Shown here: in pieces, positions 1 to 9,184 of the stretch
Numbering within the stretch: the first letter of the stretch is position 1
How the letters are laid out: every line of letters begins with the position of its first letter
Source: Paenibacillus caui
GTDB lineage: Bacteria > Bacillota > Bacilli > Paenibacillales > Paenibacillaceae
Length of the DNA: 64,000 nt
Reading direction: 5' to 3'
Assembly: GCF_019904135.1 (NCBI RefSeq)
Contig: NZ_JAIOGQ010000017.1
Location: forward strand, 38,102 to 102,101
Notes under the pieces: model-generated
Database searches by the model: none
Told to the model about the DNA's origin: nothing
Seen by the model: the letters and a program-made list of their open reading frames with translations, nothing else
Position numbers and translations under genes: made by a program

Positions 1-1
1 C

Positions 2-1507
2 AGCCCGCTCATCACGAACGACGGTGTAACTATTGCAAAAGAAATCGAACTCGAAGACGCTTTCGAGAACATGGGCGCACAGCTTGTTAAAGAAGTTGCG
101 ACCAAAACGAACGACGTTGCCGGTGACGGTACGACAACTGCAACGGTTCTTGCTCAAGCCCTGATCCGTGAAGGCCTGAAGAACGTAACTGCAGGCGCCA
201 GCCCGATCGGACTGCGCAAAGGGATCGACAAAGCGGTTCGCGCAGCTGTTGAAGAACTGAAATCCATCTCCAAAACGATCGAAGGCAAACAATCCATCGC
301 TCAAGTAGCTGCCATCTCTGCAGCTGACGAAGAAGTAGGCGAACTGATCGCTGAAGCGATGGAGAAAGTGGGTAAAGACGGCGTTATCACCGTTGAAGAA
401 TCCCGCGGCTTTGCAACTGAACTGGAAGTCGTTGAAGGCATGCAGTTCGACCGCGGCTACATCTCTCCATACATGATTACCGACACGGACAAAATGGAAG
501 CCAACCTTGAAAATCCATACATCCTGATCACTGACAAGAAGATCAGCAGCACGCAAGAAATCCTGCCGCTGCTGGAGAAAATCGTGCAGCAAAGCCGTCC
601 GCTTGTCATCATCGCTGAAGATATCGAAGGCGAAGCTCAAGCGATGCTGATCGTGAACAAGCTGCGCGGTACGTTCAACGCGGTTGCTGTTAAAGCTCCT
701 GGCTTTGGCGACCGTCGTGAAGCTATGCTGCAGGACATCGCTGCCCTGACTGGCGGCCAAGTCATCACCGAAAAGCTTGGTCTTGATCTGAAGAGCACAA
801 CGATCGACCAACTGGGTAACGCCCGTCAAGTGATCGTTACGAAAGAAAACACAACTATCGTTGACGGCGCTGGCGACAAAGCCGACATCGAAGCTCGCGT
901 GAACCAAATCCGCGCTCAACTGGAAGAAACGACTTCCGAGTTCGACAAGGAAAAACTGCAAGAGCGTCTGGCTAAACTGGCCGGCGGCGTAGCCGTAATC
1001 AAAGTCGGCGCAGCTACGGAAACTGAGCTGAAAGAACGCAAACTGCGCATCGAAGACGCGCTGAACGCTACTCGCGCCGCAGTTGAAGAAGGTATCGTAT
1101 CCGGTGGCGGTACTGCCCTCGTGAACGTATACAGTGCCGTTGCAGCCGTTCAAGCAACCGGCGACGAAAAGACAGGCGTAAGCATCGTGCTGCGCGCTCT
1201 GGAAGAGCCGATCCGCACAATCGCTGCAAATGCCGGCGAAGAAGGTTCCGTCATTGTCGACCGCCTGAAGAAAGAAAAAGCAGGTATCGGCTACAACGCC
1301 GCTACCGGCGAATGGGTGAACATGATCGAAGCAGGTATCGTTGACCCTGCCAAAGTTACCCGCTCCGCATTGCAGCACGCTGCTTCCGTAGCAGGCTTGT
1401 TCCTGACTACTGAAGCTGTGATCGCCGACAAGCCTGAGCCTGAAAAAGGCGGCGCTCCTGACATGGGCGGCATGGGCGGAATGGGCGGCATGGGCGGCAT
1501 GATGTAA
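2..1507 (+). CDS. groL: Chaperonin GroEL (5' end cut by window)
   Basis: This is the 60-kDa chaperonin that folds cytosolic proteins in a double-ring ATPase complex with GroES. The reading frame is open from the first bases of the window, upstream of the first ATG at 71. It begins at about residue 44 of the usual ~540, with [14 protein letters not shown], so only the N-terminus is missing. The ATP-site motif [12 protein letters not shown], the [10 protein letters not shown] segment and the C-terminal Gly-Gly-Met repeats are all present. Codon use is that of a highly expressed gene. A hairpin follows the TAA stop. groES is expected just upstream, outside the window. Identification is certain. 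Confidence 0.98.
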   Translation, partial: SPLITNDGVTIAKEIELEDAFENMGAQLVKEVATKTNDVAGDGTTTATVLAQALIREGLKNVTAGASPIGLRKGIDKAVRAAVEELKSISKTIEGKQSIAQVAAISAADEEVGELIAEAMEKVGKDGVITVEESRGFATELEVVEGMQFDRGYISPYMITDTDKMEANLENPYILITDKKISSTQEILPLLEKIVQQSRPLVIIAEDIEGEAQAMLIVNKLRGTFNAVAVKAPGFGDRREAMLQDIAALTGGQVITEKLGLDLKSTTIDQLGNARQVIVTKENTTIVDGAGDKADIEARVNQIRAQLEETTSEFDKEKLQERLAKLAGGVAVIKVGAATETELKERKLRIEDALNATRAAVEEGIVSGGGTALVNVYSAVAAVQATGDEKTGVSIVLRALEEPIRTIAANAGEEGSVIVDRLKKEKAGIGYNAATGEWVNMIEAGIVDPAKVTRSALQHAASVAGLFLTTEAVIADKPEPEKGGAPDMGGMGGMGGMGGMM

Positions 1508-1570
1508 TAAAGGGTTAAAACCCTCTATGGATCAACGGTTTCCGTCCGTTTAACCACACGAAATGAAAAA

Positions 1571-1620
1571 TAGGCTTCTCACGAGTTCAAATCGAACTTT
1601 GTGAGGAGCCTATATTTATT
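1571..1620. terminator. Bidirectional terminator after groEL
   Basis: An 11-bp stem (AGGCTTCTCAC with GTGAGGAGCCT, one wobble pair) encloses a loop that can itself pair (GTTC with GAAC). It is T-rich on both sides, so it can end groEL on the plus strand and the decayed toxin gene on the minus strand. Confidence 0.7.
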
Positions 1621-1981
1621 AAGTATTACGAAGTAGATCAAGCATCTGATTAAGCTTCTTACCAAAGGTGAAAACCGTATGTCCACCGATCTTTGAAAAG
1701 GCAAAGAGCAGAGAATCAGCAAAATCAATTTTGATTTCACTGTAGACCTTTAGTGTTTCTATCAGAATACTTTTGTCATGCGTAGTGATGTTGTTGTAGT
1801 CGAGCAAGTTTCGTATTGAATCATAGATAAGTGATCTACCTTATAAACCTTCTCAAGTACATACACGACCACTGCAACGATTTCGTTAGGGATAAAGATG
1901 GGGTAGTTTTCAATCTTCTCGTTGGCTTGCTCAATGAACTGAGCCGCATCTTGAAATTAAGTTTGCATCAATGATGTTCAT
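1619..1981 (-). pseudogene. PIN-domain (VapC-like) toxin, broken
   Basis: The minus strand reads a PIN-domain ribonuclease in pieces. A start at 1981 (MNIIDANLI) overlaps the end of the antitoxin gene. It loses frame within a few codons. The homology resumes in another frame (AAQFIEQANEKIENYP, then FIPNEIVAVVVYVLEKVY) and shifts again. The last piece, below 1807, carries the C-terminal PIN signature IDFADSLLFAFSKIGG followed by VFTFGKKLNQ. Total length is about 360 bases against roughly 400 for intact relatives, so there are small deletions as well as frameshifts. It has no uninterrupted frame and should be inactive. The family is recognised from motifs only. Confidence 0.7.
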
Positions 1982-2216
1982 GCTTTTCCTGCACAACCTT
2001 TTTCCAAACGTCTTGTTCATGTTGGAGTAGATCTAGGTTGGCAAATTGTTTTAATGCGCCTCTCGCTTTAGGAGTACTAGGTGTTGGTGTTTTATGTGGA
2101 GCTTGAGTCTCCAAGGGTAATATGATCAATTCAACGTCTTGATTGCGCAGGTTATCTGGAAGATGGACGATATGTTTGAGTGCATCGCTGTTTGTAACTT
2201 TTCTGACGAAGTTCAT
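1968..2216 (-). CDS. Antitoxin-like protein paired with the broken PIN toxin
   Basis: This is an 82-residue protein beginning MNFVRKVTNSDALKHIV, then LPDNLRNQDVELIILPLE. That N-terminus is typical of short AbrB/Phd-like antitoxins encoded just before PIN toxins. The C-terminal half is Pro/Thr- and Lys-rich and ends in a His/Glu tail, as expected for the toxin-neutralising part. The ATG at 2216 is chosen because AAGGAAGGTG lies six bases before it; a GTG at 2225 overlaps that site. Its stop overlaps the old toxin start by 14 bases, the classical operon arrangement. The frame is intact although its partner is decayed. DNA-binding autoregulation is inferred from the family. Confidence 0.6.
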   Translation of the reverse strand: MNFVRKVTNSDALKHIVHLPDNLRNQDVELIILPLETQAPHKTPTPSTPKARGALKQFANLDLLQHEQDVWKKVVQEKHEHH

Positions 2217-2348
2217 GTTAATCACCTTCCTTAGTTTAAGTATAGCGGATTCAGCATTGACACATAATCTGGATGAGCATCCAGCTTATCAAGAACGATA
2301 ACTAAAAGTTGAGTGAATAATATTATTGGGAATTTCGCCATATTTTTG

Positions 2349-2735
2349 CTACATAAACAAATATCGAACAGCTATAATCGTAACCCACACAACTGCCGCT
2401 ATCCAGATCATTATAATCAGGCTGCCCGCGTACCAGTTTTTCGGCTTGCCGTCCTTCATTCGCGCTTCGGCTAAAACGGTGCATGCTTGTTTGACCGGCT
2501 CAGGTATCATTTTTAAAGCAAACATAACGCCTAAAGGAATAAGAATGACATCATCTAGATAGCCTAAGAGTGGGATGAAATCCGGAATCAGGTCGATGGG
2601 GCTGAAGGCGTAGGCAACGACCAATAAGGCGAATAATTTGGCGTACCAAGGCGTCTCCTTATGCTTGTATGCAAAATACAGGACAAAAACCTGTCTTTTT
2701 AGCTTTTTCGCCCATGTTTTTAAATGCTTGAACAT
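2349..2735 (-). CDS. DUF1232 (YkvA-like) small membrane protein
   Basis: This is a 128-residue protein with the DUF1232 signature FSPIDLIPDFIPLLGYLDDV in its middle, flanked by a hydrophobic segment, and a second membrane segment at the C-terminus (IIMIWIAAVVWVTIIAV). The family is widespread but its function is unknown. The start is supported by AGGAGAG nine bases upstream. It is transcribed away from ppk, sharing an intergenic region of about 180 bases. A basic N-terminus (KTWAKKLKRQ) suggests the first residues are cytoplasmic. Confidence 0.85.
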   Translation of the reverse strand: MFKHLKTWAKKLKRQVFVLYFAYKHKETPWYAKLFALLVVAYAFSPIDLIPDFIPLLGYLDDVILIPLGVMFALKMIPEPVKQACTVLAEARMKDGKPKNWYAGSLIIMIWIAAVVWVTIIAVRYLFM

Positions 2736-2822
2736 TGAAATTCACTCTCCTAAACGATAGAGGTCAATTTATCTTATCACATTATCAGAACTGTTAACGA
2801 ATCATCGATTCAAATTTACTCG

Positions 2823-2839
2823 TTAACATTGCGATAACA
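2823..2839 (+). promoter_or_regulatory. Candidate Pho box upstream of ppk
   Basis: TTAACA and ATAACA lie 11 bases apart, start to start, the spacing of PhoP-binding hexamers. A weak third hexamer (GTCAAA) continues the phase. TAAAAT at 2861 or TACAAT at 2874 could be the -10, and neither has a good -35. Induction of ppk by phosphate limitation is inference. Confidence 0.35.
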
Positions 2840-2913
2840 CTCATGTCAAAGCAGCAATAGTAAAATAATAGTGTACAATCATAGAAATACATGTTGCTAT
2901 TCGGAGGCCCGAT

Positions 2914-4995
2914 ATGTTGAGAGAATTAAAAACAGGAAAATACGTGAACCGGGATCTGAGCTGGGTTGAATTTAACCGGCGCGTGCTGCAGGAGGCCCAG
3001 GATAGCGATACGCCGTTATTGGAACGCTTGAAATTTCTTGGCATTGTGGCCAGCAACCTGGATGAATTTATGGCCGTCCGGGTCGCGGAAACGAGGGAAA
3101 AAATCAAGGCGGGATTTACGCAAAAGGATTTTACTGGATACACGCCGGCCGGCTTGTACCACAGACTCGTCAAGCGCATCAGCAGAATGGTTGCCGAACA
3201 GTACCGGACTTACCGGGAACTTACCCGTTTGCTGGCTAAAAAAGGAATCGATTTTCAGAAGTATGACGATTTGAATGCGACTCAGCAAAAAGCGATGGAT
3301 CAATATTTTCACGAAATTATTTTTCCGGTGCTGACCCCAATGGCTGTCGATCAGAGCCGGCCGTTTCCGCTCGTGCATACGAAATTTATTTACTTGTCGG
3401 TTCTTTTGCAGAAGGAAGGCGGGAACGACGAAGATTCTTTCTTTGCCATTGTTCAGGTGCCGTCCAACGTGCCGAGGGTTGTACCCGTGCCGCTGCGCGC
3501 AAACAGCAAGAGAAAATCCTTCATTCTGATGGAGGAACTGATCAAGCATCATATCCATACGCTGTTCACGGGATATGAGCCGCTTGCTGTCCAGGATTTC
3601 AGGCTGACCCGCAATGCAGATCTGACGATCAATGAGGAGGAAGCCGAAGATCTGCTGGAGGAGATTGAGAAAGAGCTTCGGCGCCGCAGAAGGGGCGCGC
3701 CGGTACGCCTTGAGGTGCAGAAGGGAATTCATCTAGACGCCCTCGCGGAGCTGCAGGATGAACTCCAGATCGGGGATCATGTCTACGAAATGGACGGTCC
3801 GCTGGATTTGAGCTTTTTGATCGCTTTTGCCGATAGCTTGGAGGGCTTCTCCCATTTGAAATATCCTCCGATTCAGCCGGTCTATCCGCAGGAATTTGCT
3901 TCGCGGGAAAGCCATATTGAGCTGCTTCGCAAACGTGACGTCCTTGTCTTCCATCCCTACGAATCGTTTGAGGCTGTGACCGATTTCGTTCTGGAGGCTT
4001 CCGAGGACCCGCGTGTCATGGCCATCAAGATGACGCTGTACCGGGTTAACGGGGATTCACAGCTTCTTCCCGCTCTGGCGCATGCCGCAGAGTCAGGCAA
4101 GCAGGTGACCGTGGTTGTCGAGCTGAGAGCCAGGTTTGATGAGGAACGGAACATTGCCTGGGCCCGGAAGCTGGAAAAGGCCGGTTGCCATGTTGTTTAC
4201 GGGCTGGTCGGTTTGAAGACCCATGCCAAAATTATCCTCGTTGTCCGCAGGGAACAGGAGGGGCTTAGACGCTATGTTCACGTGGGTACGGGCAATTACA
4301 ATGCGAGTACGGCGAGGGTGTATACGGATGTAGGCTTGTTTACGTCTAATCCGGTGATTGGAGAGGATGCTTCAGAGCTGTTCAATGAGATAACAGGGTT
4401 CTCGGGTCCAAAAGATCTAAAGGCGCTTCATATTGCTCCTAGCGGCATGAAGGACAAGTTTTTCGAGCTCATTCGGCGGGAAGCCGAACATGCCATGAAC
4501 GGGGGCAAGGCGCACATTATAGCCAAAATCAATTCCCTTTCCGATCAGGAAATCATTGATGAATTGTATCAGGCATCCCAGGCCGGAGTACGAATCGACC
4601 TGATCGTCAGAGGTGTCTGTTGCTTGCGTCCAGGCGTGGAAGGCTTGAGCGAAAACATCCGTGTGATCAGCATTGTGGACCGTTTTCTGGAGCACAGCCG
4701 TCTATTTTATTTTAACAACGGCGGAAATCCGGAAGTTTATTTGGCCAGCGCGGATTGGATGACCCGCAACCTGAAAAGGCGCATCGAACTCATGTGCCCG
4801 GTGTTTGATACCGGGATTAAGGAGATGGTGGTCAGCATTCTTGATTTGCTGCTTCGGGACAACGTCAAGGCCAGAGAGCTGCTGCCAAACGGCAACTATG
4901 TTTTTGTTCAGAGTAAAGAGCCCCCGCTTCGAAGTCAGACGGAGGCAATGAACATTACGTTATGGAAGCCGGCAGATTTGTCCACGTCAACTTGA
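2914..4995 (+). CDS. ppk: Polyphosphate kinase Ppk1
   Basis: The protein is 693 residues, the usual length for this membrane-associated enzyme, which moves the gamma-phosphate of ATP reversibly onto polyphosphate chains through a phospho-histidine. The N-terminal domain opens with YVNRDLSWVEFNRRVL. The PLD-like catalytic domains carry HVGTGNYNASTARVYTDVG with the active histidine, and the later LYFNNGG-like and ADWMTRNLKRRIE segments are present. The ATG at 2914 follows TCGGAGG. The last 41 bases overlap the 3' end of ppx on the other strand, so the polyphosphate-making and polyphosphate-degrading genes converge tail to tail. A Pho-box-like pair of hexamers lies upstream. Confidence 0.97.
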   Translation: MLRELKTGKYVNRDLSWVEFNRRVLQEAQDSDTPLLERLKFLGIVASNLDEFMAVRVAETREKIKAGFTQKDFTGYTPAGLYHRLVKRISRMVAEQYRTYRELTRLLAKKGIDFQKYDDLNATQQKAMDQYFHEIIFPVLTPMAVDQSRPFPLVHTKFIYLSVLLQKEGGNDEDSFFAIVQVPSNVPRVVPVPLRANSKRKSFILMEELIKHHIHTLFTGYEPLAVQDFRLTRNADLTINEEEAEDLLEEIEKELRRRRRGAPVRLEVQKGIHLDALAELQDELQIGDHVYEMDGPLDLSFLIAFADSLEGFSHLKYPPIQPVYPQEFASRESHIELLRKRDVLVFHPYESFEAVTDFVLEASEDPRVMAIKMTLYRVNGDSQLLPALAHAAESGKQVTVVVELRARFDEERNIAWARKLEKAGCHVVYGLVGLKTHAKIILVVRREQEGLRRYVHVGTGNYNASTARVYTDVGLFTSNPVIGEDASELFNEITGFSGPKDLKALHIAPSGMKDKFFELIRREAEHAMNGGKAHIIAKINSLSDQEIIDELYQASQAGVRIDLIVRGVCCLRPGVEGLSENIRVISIVDRFLEHSRLFYFNNGGNPEVYLASADWMTRNLKRRIELMCPVFDTGIKEMVVSILDLLLRDNVKARELLPNGNYVFVQSKEPPLRSQTEAMNITLWKPADLSTST

Positions 4996-6484
4996 CGTCC
5001 CAGGCATCTTCGAGGTCTTTGGCCGCATCTTCGAGTTTACTTTCTTCAACCAACGGCTCAGCTGCGCAGTACAACTGCAAACGCAGCGAGCCGTTATGTT
5101 TGGCGGCCGTAACTTCCTTCACGGCCAGGGAAGAACGCAGCGCCTTCGCCAGATAGAGCAATGATCCAAGACGATGGGCTCGCTGCGTATCCGCCGGCTC
5201 CAGAATGTCCCGATGCTGCTCCAGCAGTTGGGGCGTTCTTTTTTTGGGGTGATAATCGGCGGCGATGGCGCTGAGCACTGTCTGCCGGTGGGACAAGCCG
5301 TAAATGCCGCCGAACAGAATCCGGTATGCGGAATGCTGGCTGCTCTTGTAGTAGTTCACAAGGATTCCGCTCGCATGCAGCATGGCAGCGGTATACATCA
5401 CGTAAGCATCGTTTCTGTCAGGCTTCCTGCCTGTGAGCGCCTCATATATGGTAACCATATCCTCGTAAGACTTGGCCCCAAATGCCTCGGGCTCAGACGG
5501 TCCAAAGGCGAGAATGTTCCGGATGCTTGCCTTAAGCGCGTTAGGCACGGCCGGCTCGTCCGGAGCGATCCATTCCCGGAACAGGCCGTCCCGCACTCCG
5601 GCTCCGCTGACGATATAACGATCCGCCTTTACGGTCCGGAATATGGTTTGCAAAATAAGCAGCCCTGGAACGATAAGATTCGCTCGTTCTTTGGACAGCC
5701 CGGGCACCTTTTTGCGCTGGGCGAAGGACTGGAATGGCAAAGTTTCCGCAGCCTGATCGACCGCCTCGCTCTTCATCTCATAATAATGGGTGACCGGAAG
5801 CGAATATTGAATTCGCTTTTGGTGCATTTTAGCCATGGTTCGTATCGTTCCGCCCAGGCCAATCAGCGGGAGCCCGGGATTTATTTTAATCCAATCCAGA
5901 CCTTCCAATGCCTGACTGATCTCTTCGCGGAAACGCCGAACCTGCTGCTGTGTCCACACTTCCTGGGTTCCATAGCGGGCATGGGCGTTTACGGCCCCGA
6001 TCGGCAGCGAGATACTGTTCAACCGTTTGCGATTCCGGAACAGGGTTATTTCCGTACTGCCTCCCCCGATATCGATGATCATTCCGTCCTGAATGTCCAT
6101 AGATTGAAGAACGCCGAGGAACCCGTAGTATGCTTCTTTGTCTCCCGACACACATTCAATAGTCAGTCCAGTATCAGCTTCAAGCCAGCGGATAATGTCT
6201 TCCGAATTGGCAGCATTGCGAATCGCGGCTGTGGCGGCGGCGCGAATATGTATGGTCCGGTAGGCCTCACAGATGGCCCGAAACTGACGCAGCACCGTGA
6301 CGGCTGTCTGCAGATGCGCACGCGGAATCCGTCCATCAGGCTGAACCAGCCGGCTCAGACGGGCGGAGTATTTATTTTCGTAAATGATCCGGTAAGCTCC
6401 CCCCGGTTCTGTCTCATAAATCACCAGACGAACGGAATTGGAACCGATGTCAATGATCCCGATATTGTGATGAGTCATAGGCAA
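4955..6484 (-). CDS. ppx: Exopolyphosphatase, Ppx/GppA family
   Basis: This 509-residue protein has the actin-like Ppx/GppA fold. Phosphate-binding motifs are DIGSNSVRLVIYE at the N-terminus and IIDIGGGSTEI near residue 140. GLGGTIRTMAKM lies further on, followed by a helical HD-like C-terminal domain (AAMLHASGILVNYYKSSQHS). It releases phosphate from the ends of polyphosphate, or hydrolyses pppGpp; the sequence does not separate the two, but the tail-to-tail position with ppk favours polyphosphate. The start is supported by AAGGAG seven bases upstream. Confidence 0.93.
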   Translation of the reverse strand: MPMTHHNIGIIDIGSNSVRLVIYETEPGGAYRIIYENKYSARLSRLVQPDGRIPRAHLQTAVTVLRQFRAICEAYRTIHIRAAATAAIRNAANSEDIIRWLEADTGLTIECVSGDKEAYYGFLGVLQSMDIQDGMIIDIGGGSTEITLFRNRKRLNSISLPIGAVNAHARYGTQEVWTQQQVRRFREEISQALEGLDWIKINPGLPLIGLGGTIRTMAKMHQKRIQYSLPVTHYYEMKSEAVDQAAETLPFQSFAQRKKVPGLSKERANLIVPGLLILQTIFRTVKADRYIVSGAGVRDGLFREWIAPDEPAVPNALKASIRNILAFGPSEPEAFGAKSYEDMVTIYEALTGRKPDRNDAYVMYTAAMLHASGILVNYYKSSQHSAYRILFGGIYGLSHRQTVLSAIAADYHPKKRTPQLLEQHRDILEPADTQRAHRLGSLLYLAKALRSSLAVKEVTAAKHNGSLRLQLYCAAEPLVEESKLEDAAKDLEDAWDVKLTWTNLPASIT

Positions 6485-6698
6485 CTCCTTGTCTACATAC
6501 AGTATTGAAAAATATTACGATACGCTATATGCATCATGAGGGACGTTACAGCTCTTTATTATCATATTACCCAGTATGCAATAGAAATATTGTAGCATAT
6601 TCGTATAGCCCTGCGAATTGATTTGATGACTTAAGCAGGTAATCGTACAAACCATTACGAGAGAAAATGCATCCATTGATATAAAAAGGGGTGAGCGT

Positions 6699-7631
6699 AT
6701 GCAGACTCGAAACTCGGGCAATGCGCAGGGCATTGACGTTTCGCATCACAATGGCGTCATCGACTGGCGGCGCGTGGCCGCAAGCGGAAAATCTTTTGCC
6801 TTCATTAAGGCCAGCGAAGGAACAACCTTCAAAGACTCTATGTTTGCTGCCAATGTCCAAGGGGCCAAAGAGGCAAATTTGATGGTCGGCGCTTACCATT
6901 TTGTCAATGCGGCCACTGCGGAAAAAGCCCGGGAGGAAGCGGCCAACTTTGCCGCAGCCATGTCGCTCGTGGGAGGAGCCGCCGCTTTGGAGCTGCCGCC
7001 GGTTATGGATTATGAGAATAACCCCCGCGGCATCAGCAAGTCGCAGATTAATTCGGTCGCGAGCGCTTTTCTGGCCGAGCTGGAGGGGCTGACATCAAGA
7101 AAACCGCTTGTTTATTCGGGCAATGATTTTTCCGTTAATTTTGATGCAGGTCTGGGGACTTACGGGCTTTGGGTGGCCAGATACAGCACTCAGCCCCCGT
7201 GGAACGTGCCGGCCTGGAAAAACTGGGACTTCTGGCAGTACAGCAGTACAGGGTCCGTTGCCGGAATTAACGGCCAGGTAGACTTGAATGTATTTAGAGG
7301 GTCGGTGGAAGAACTGAGGGATTTTGTGAGCCGTCAAACGAACGGAGAGGATGTGGAGGACTTGCCAACGATACAGGAACTGCAGAATATTATACAGGCG
7401 CAGGAAGCTCGCATTGCCGCTATGGAACGAAAGCTCAACATGTCCGGCAAGGAGCCGCTGCCGAAATGGGCGGAGTCTGCAGTGGTTGCCGGCAAGGCGG
7501 TTGGCGCTATCAAGACCTCGGCCGATAAAAGCATCCCGGAGTTGGTTTCATTGCAGATGCTGATGAACCTCGGATTGCTCGACCCAGAAATCGTCAGGAC
7601 GATTCAAAGCTTCAAGCGCCAGCAAAGCTAG
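6699..7631 (+). CDS. GH25 lysozyme-like muramidase with a C-terminal helical region
   Basis: This 310-residue protein has a glycoside hydrolase family 25 domain over about residues 10-210. GIDVSHHNGVIDW is the entry motif, FIKASEG and GAYHFVN follow, PVMDYEN carries the acidic catalytic pair, and WQYSSTGSVAGINGQVDLN closes the barrel. A predicted coiled coil follows (IQELQNIIQAQEARIAAMERKLN), then a region resembling the C-terminus of phage-type endolysins. There is no signal peptide, so either it leaves by a holin-like or sporulation route or it acts after lysis. No phage genes surround it. The start is preceded by AAAAGGGGTGA. Confidence 0.9.
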   Translation: MQTRNSGNAQGIDVSHHNGVIDWRRVAASGKSFAFIKASEGTTFKDSMFAANVQGAKEANLMVGAYHFVNAATAEKAREEAANFAAAMSLVGGAAALELPPVMDYENNPRGISKSQINSVASAFLAELEGLTSRKPLVYSGNDFSVNFDAGLGTYGLWVARYSTQPPWNVPAWKNWDFWQYSSTGSVAGINGQVDLNVFRGSVEELRDFVSRQTNGEDVEDLPTIQELQNIIQAQEARIAAMERKLNMSGKEPLPKWAESAVVAGKAVGAIKTSADKSIPELVSLQMLMNLGLLDPEIVRTIQSFKRQQS

Positions 7632-7668
7632 GCTGCCCCTTCTATTGCCATAATGCAAGAACACAAAT

Positions 7669-7730
7669 AGAACCCGTATAGACTGAAGGCTTGCCTGCAA
7701 AGCTCTGGGTCTATACGGGTTCTTTGGTTT
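7669..7730. terminator. Bidirectional terminator between the lysozyme and antiporter genes
   Basis: A perfect 15-bp stem (AGAACCCGTATAGAC with GTCTATACGGGTTCT) is followed by a T-rich stretch on the plus strand. It sits between convergent genes. Confidence 0.85.
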
Positions 7731-7743
7731 GAACACTGTCCGG

Positions 7744-8919
7744 TTATATTTGCTCGCGACCGTTGCGAAGCTCTTCAGACGAGCGCTGCATGGCGAACGC
7801 CCATTTCAGCATGGGAGGGGTCACCAGGGTGGTCAGGATGACGACAATAACGACGGCCGTGAAGTATTCCGGAGCGAGCAGCCCTGAGGACAGACCTGTC
7901 GCAGCGATAATGAGAGCAACTTCACCGCGCGAGACCATGCCTGAACCGATGACGAGCGCAGAACGGTTGTCAAATCCGGTCAGCCTTGCGCCAAGTCCGC
8001 CACCGACCAGTTTGGTCAAAATGGCAACGACCGTAAGCAATACAATAAGGCCGATCTGGCTTCCGACGCCTTCAAAGGATACGTTTAACCCGATGCTGAC
8101 AAAGAACACCGGAACGAACACCGCGTATGCGACAGGCTCGATTTTGGATTCCACAGTATGCTTGAATTCCGTTTGGGAGACGGCAATTCCGGCGATAAAA
8201 GCGCCGATAATGCCGGCAACGCCCATCGATTCGGCGAAATAGGACAAGGCGAAGCATACGATCAACCCGGCGGTAATGACCGTTTCCGTAACCTGCAGCT
8301 TGCCGAAGAGCTTCAACAGCCGGGGAACGACCAGCCAGGCCGCGGCGATTGCAATAATGAAGAAGAGCAGTTTTTTGGCGGCTATCATTCCAAGCGAAAC
8401 ATCGCTTTCCGCCCCAAGAAAACTCAGCATAAAGGCGAGCAGGACCACGACAATCACATCGTCCAGTACAGCTGCCCCGAGAATAGAGGTGCTTTCTCTT
8501 GTATTCAGCTTGCCCATTTCCTTCAGGGTTTGCACGGAGATGCTTACAGACGTTGCACACAGCAGCAGGCCCAAAAACAATCCTTGACTACTACCCAGTC
8601 CAAGCGCCATGGAAGCGGCATAGCCGCAAATAAGCGGAGTAATGATTCCGCCGATCGCGACTGCAAGTGCCGTTTTCCAGTTGCTTTGAAGCTGCTTCAA
8701 ATCCGTTTCCAGGCCTGCCATGAACATCAGCAGCAGAACACCGATTTCCGAAAAATATTCGATAAATTCGCCGTTGTGAACCCAGCCCAGCACGGCAGGT
8801 CCCAGAATAATGCCGGCGATAAGCTTTCCAAGCACGGACGGCTGGCTGAGTCGAACCGACAAGTCACCGGCCAGTTTGGTAAACAGCATAATGATGCTTA
8901 AAGAAAGAATGAATTCCAA
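7744..8919 (-). CDS. CPA2-family Na+(K+)/H+ antiporter
   Basis: This is a roughly 391-residue integral membrane protein with about 12 hydrophobic segments and the CPA2 pattern. QPSVLGKLIAGIILGPAVLG is near the N-terminus, then LLLMFMAGLETDL, SILGAAVLDDVIVVV with the Asp-Asp ion site, and GMVSRGEVALIIA. It lacks the KTN/TrkA nucleotide-binding domain of KefB, so it resembles GerN/NapA/YjbQ-type exchangers. The TTG start at 8919 is chosen because GAGGAGG lies seven bases before it; the frame extends further upstream but only through the leader hairpin. The ion exchanged cannot be read from sequence. The leader contains a terminator (next entries), so expression is probably attenuated. Confidence 0.88.
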   Translation of the reverse strand: MEFILSLSIIMLFTKLAGDLSVRLSQPSVLGKLIAGIILGPAVLGWVHNGEFIEYFSEIGVLLLMFMAGLETDLKQLQSNWKTALAVAIGGIITPLICGYAASMALGLGSSQGLFLGLLLCATSVSISVQTLKEMGKLNTRESTSILGAAVLDDVIVVVLLAFMLSFLGAESDVSLGMIAAKKLLFFIIAIAAAWLVVPRLLKLFGKLQVTETVITAGLIVCFALSYFAESMGVAGIIGAFIAGIAVSQTEFKHTVESKIEPVAYAVFVPVFFVSIGLNVSFEGVGSQIGLIVLLTVVAILTKLVGGGLGARLTGFDNRSALVIGSGMVSRGEVALIIAATGLSSGLLAPEYFTAVVIVVILTTLVTPPMLKWAFAMQRSSEELRNGREQI

Positions 8920-8950
8920 GTTGACTCCTCCTCTACACTCGCGAAGACAC

Positions 8951-9032
8951 AAAAAGGGAGCCTGTACACAGGCCCCCCGCATCATTTAAGCATCCGTCTC
9001 AAGACATAGAGGGGCCTGGGTTGACAGGCTCC
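8951..9032 (-). terminator. Leader terminator/attenuator of the antiporter gene
   Basis: On the minus strand GGAGCCTGT ... AGGCCCC pairs with GGGGCCT ... ACAGGCTCC across a loop of about 35 bases and is followed directly by TTTTT. The hairpin lies between the promoter and the TTG start, so transcripts may end before the gene unless the fold is prevented. I could not match it to a known riboswitch class. Confidence 0.65.
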
Positions 9033-9061
9033 TCCGGTCATCGCATATAAAATTTGTGTTA

Positions 9062-9090
9062 ATTATATCACACGATAAGCGATCTGTCGA
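9062..9090 (-). promoter_or_regulatory. Sigma-A-type promoter of the antiporter gene
   Basis: On the minus strand TCGACA (9085-9090) and a perfect TATAAT (9062-9067) are separated by 17 bases. Transcription would start near 9055, giving a leader of about 135 bases. Confidence 0.65.
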
Positions 9091-9126
9091 ACAGAAAAAC
9101 TTTCCCAAAATTGGACCCCGGTCCAT

Positions 9127-9154
9127 ACCGGCGAACGCATCAAGACATATACTA
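9127..9154 (+). promoter_or_regulatory. Possible sigma-K promoter of the YjcZ-like gene
   Basis: CATATACTA at 9146-9154 fits the sigma-K -10 pattern CATAnnnTA, and AC lies 17 bases upstream. This suggests late mother-cell expression. The motif is short, so confidence is low. Confidence 0.35.
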
Positions 9155-9184
9155 CCATGTAATTTATCATAAGGAGGAGTTTAA

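Noticed and set aside
5174..6508. 444-codon open frame on the plus strand
   Set aside because: It lies antisense to ppx, lacks a ribosome site and has no recognisable domain; it is a GC-rich shadow frame.
6699..7631. Lysozyme-like gene as evidence of a prophage
   Set aside because: No phage structural, integrase or holin genes surround it; housekeeping genes flank it on both sides.
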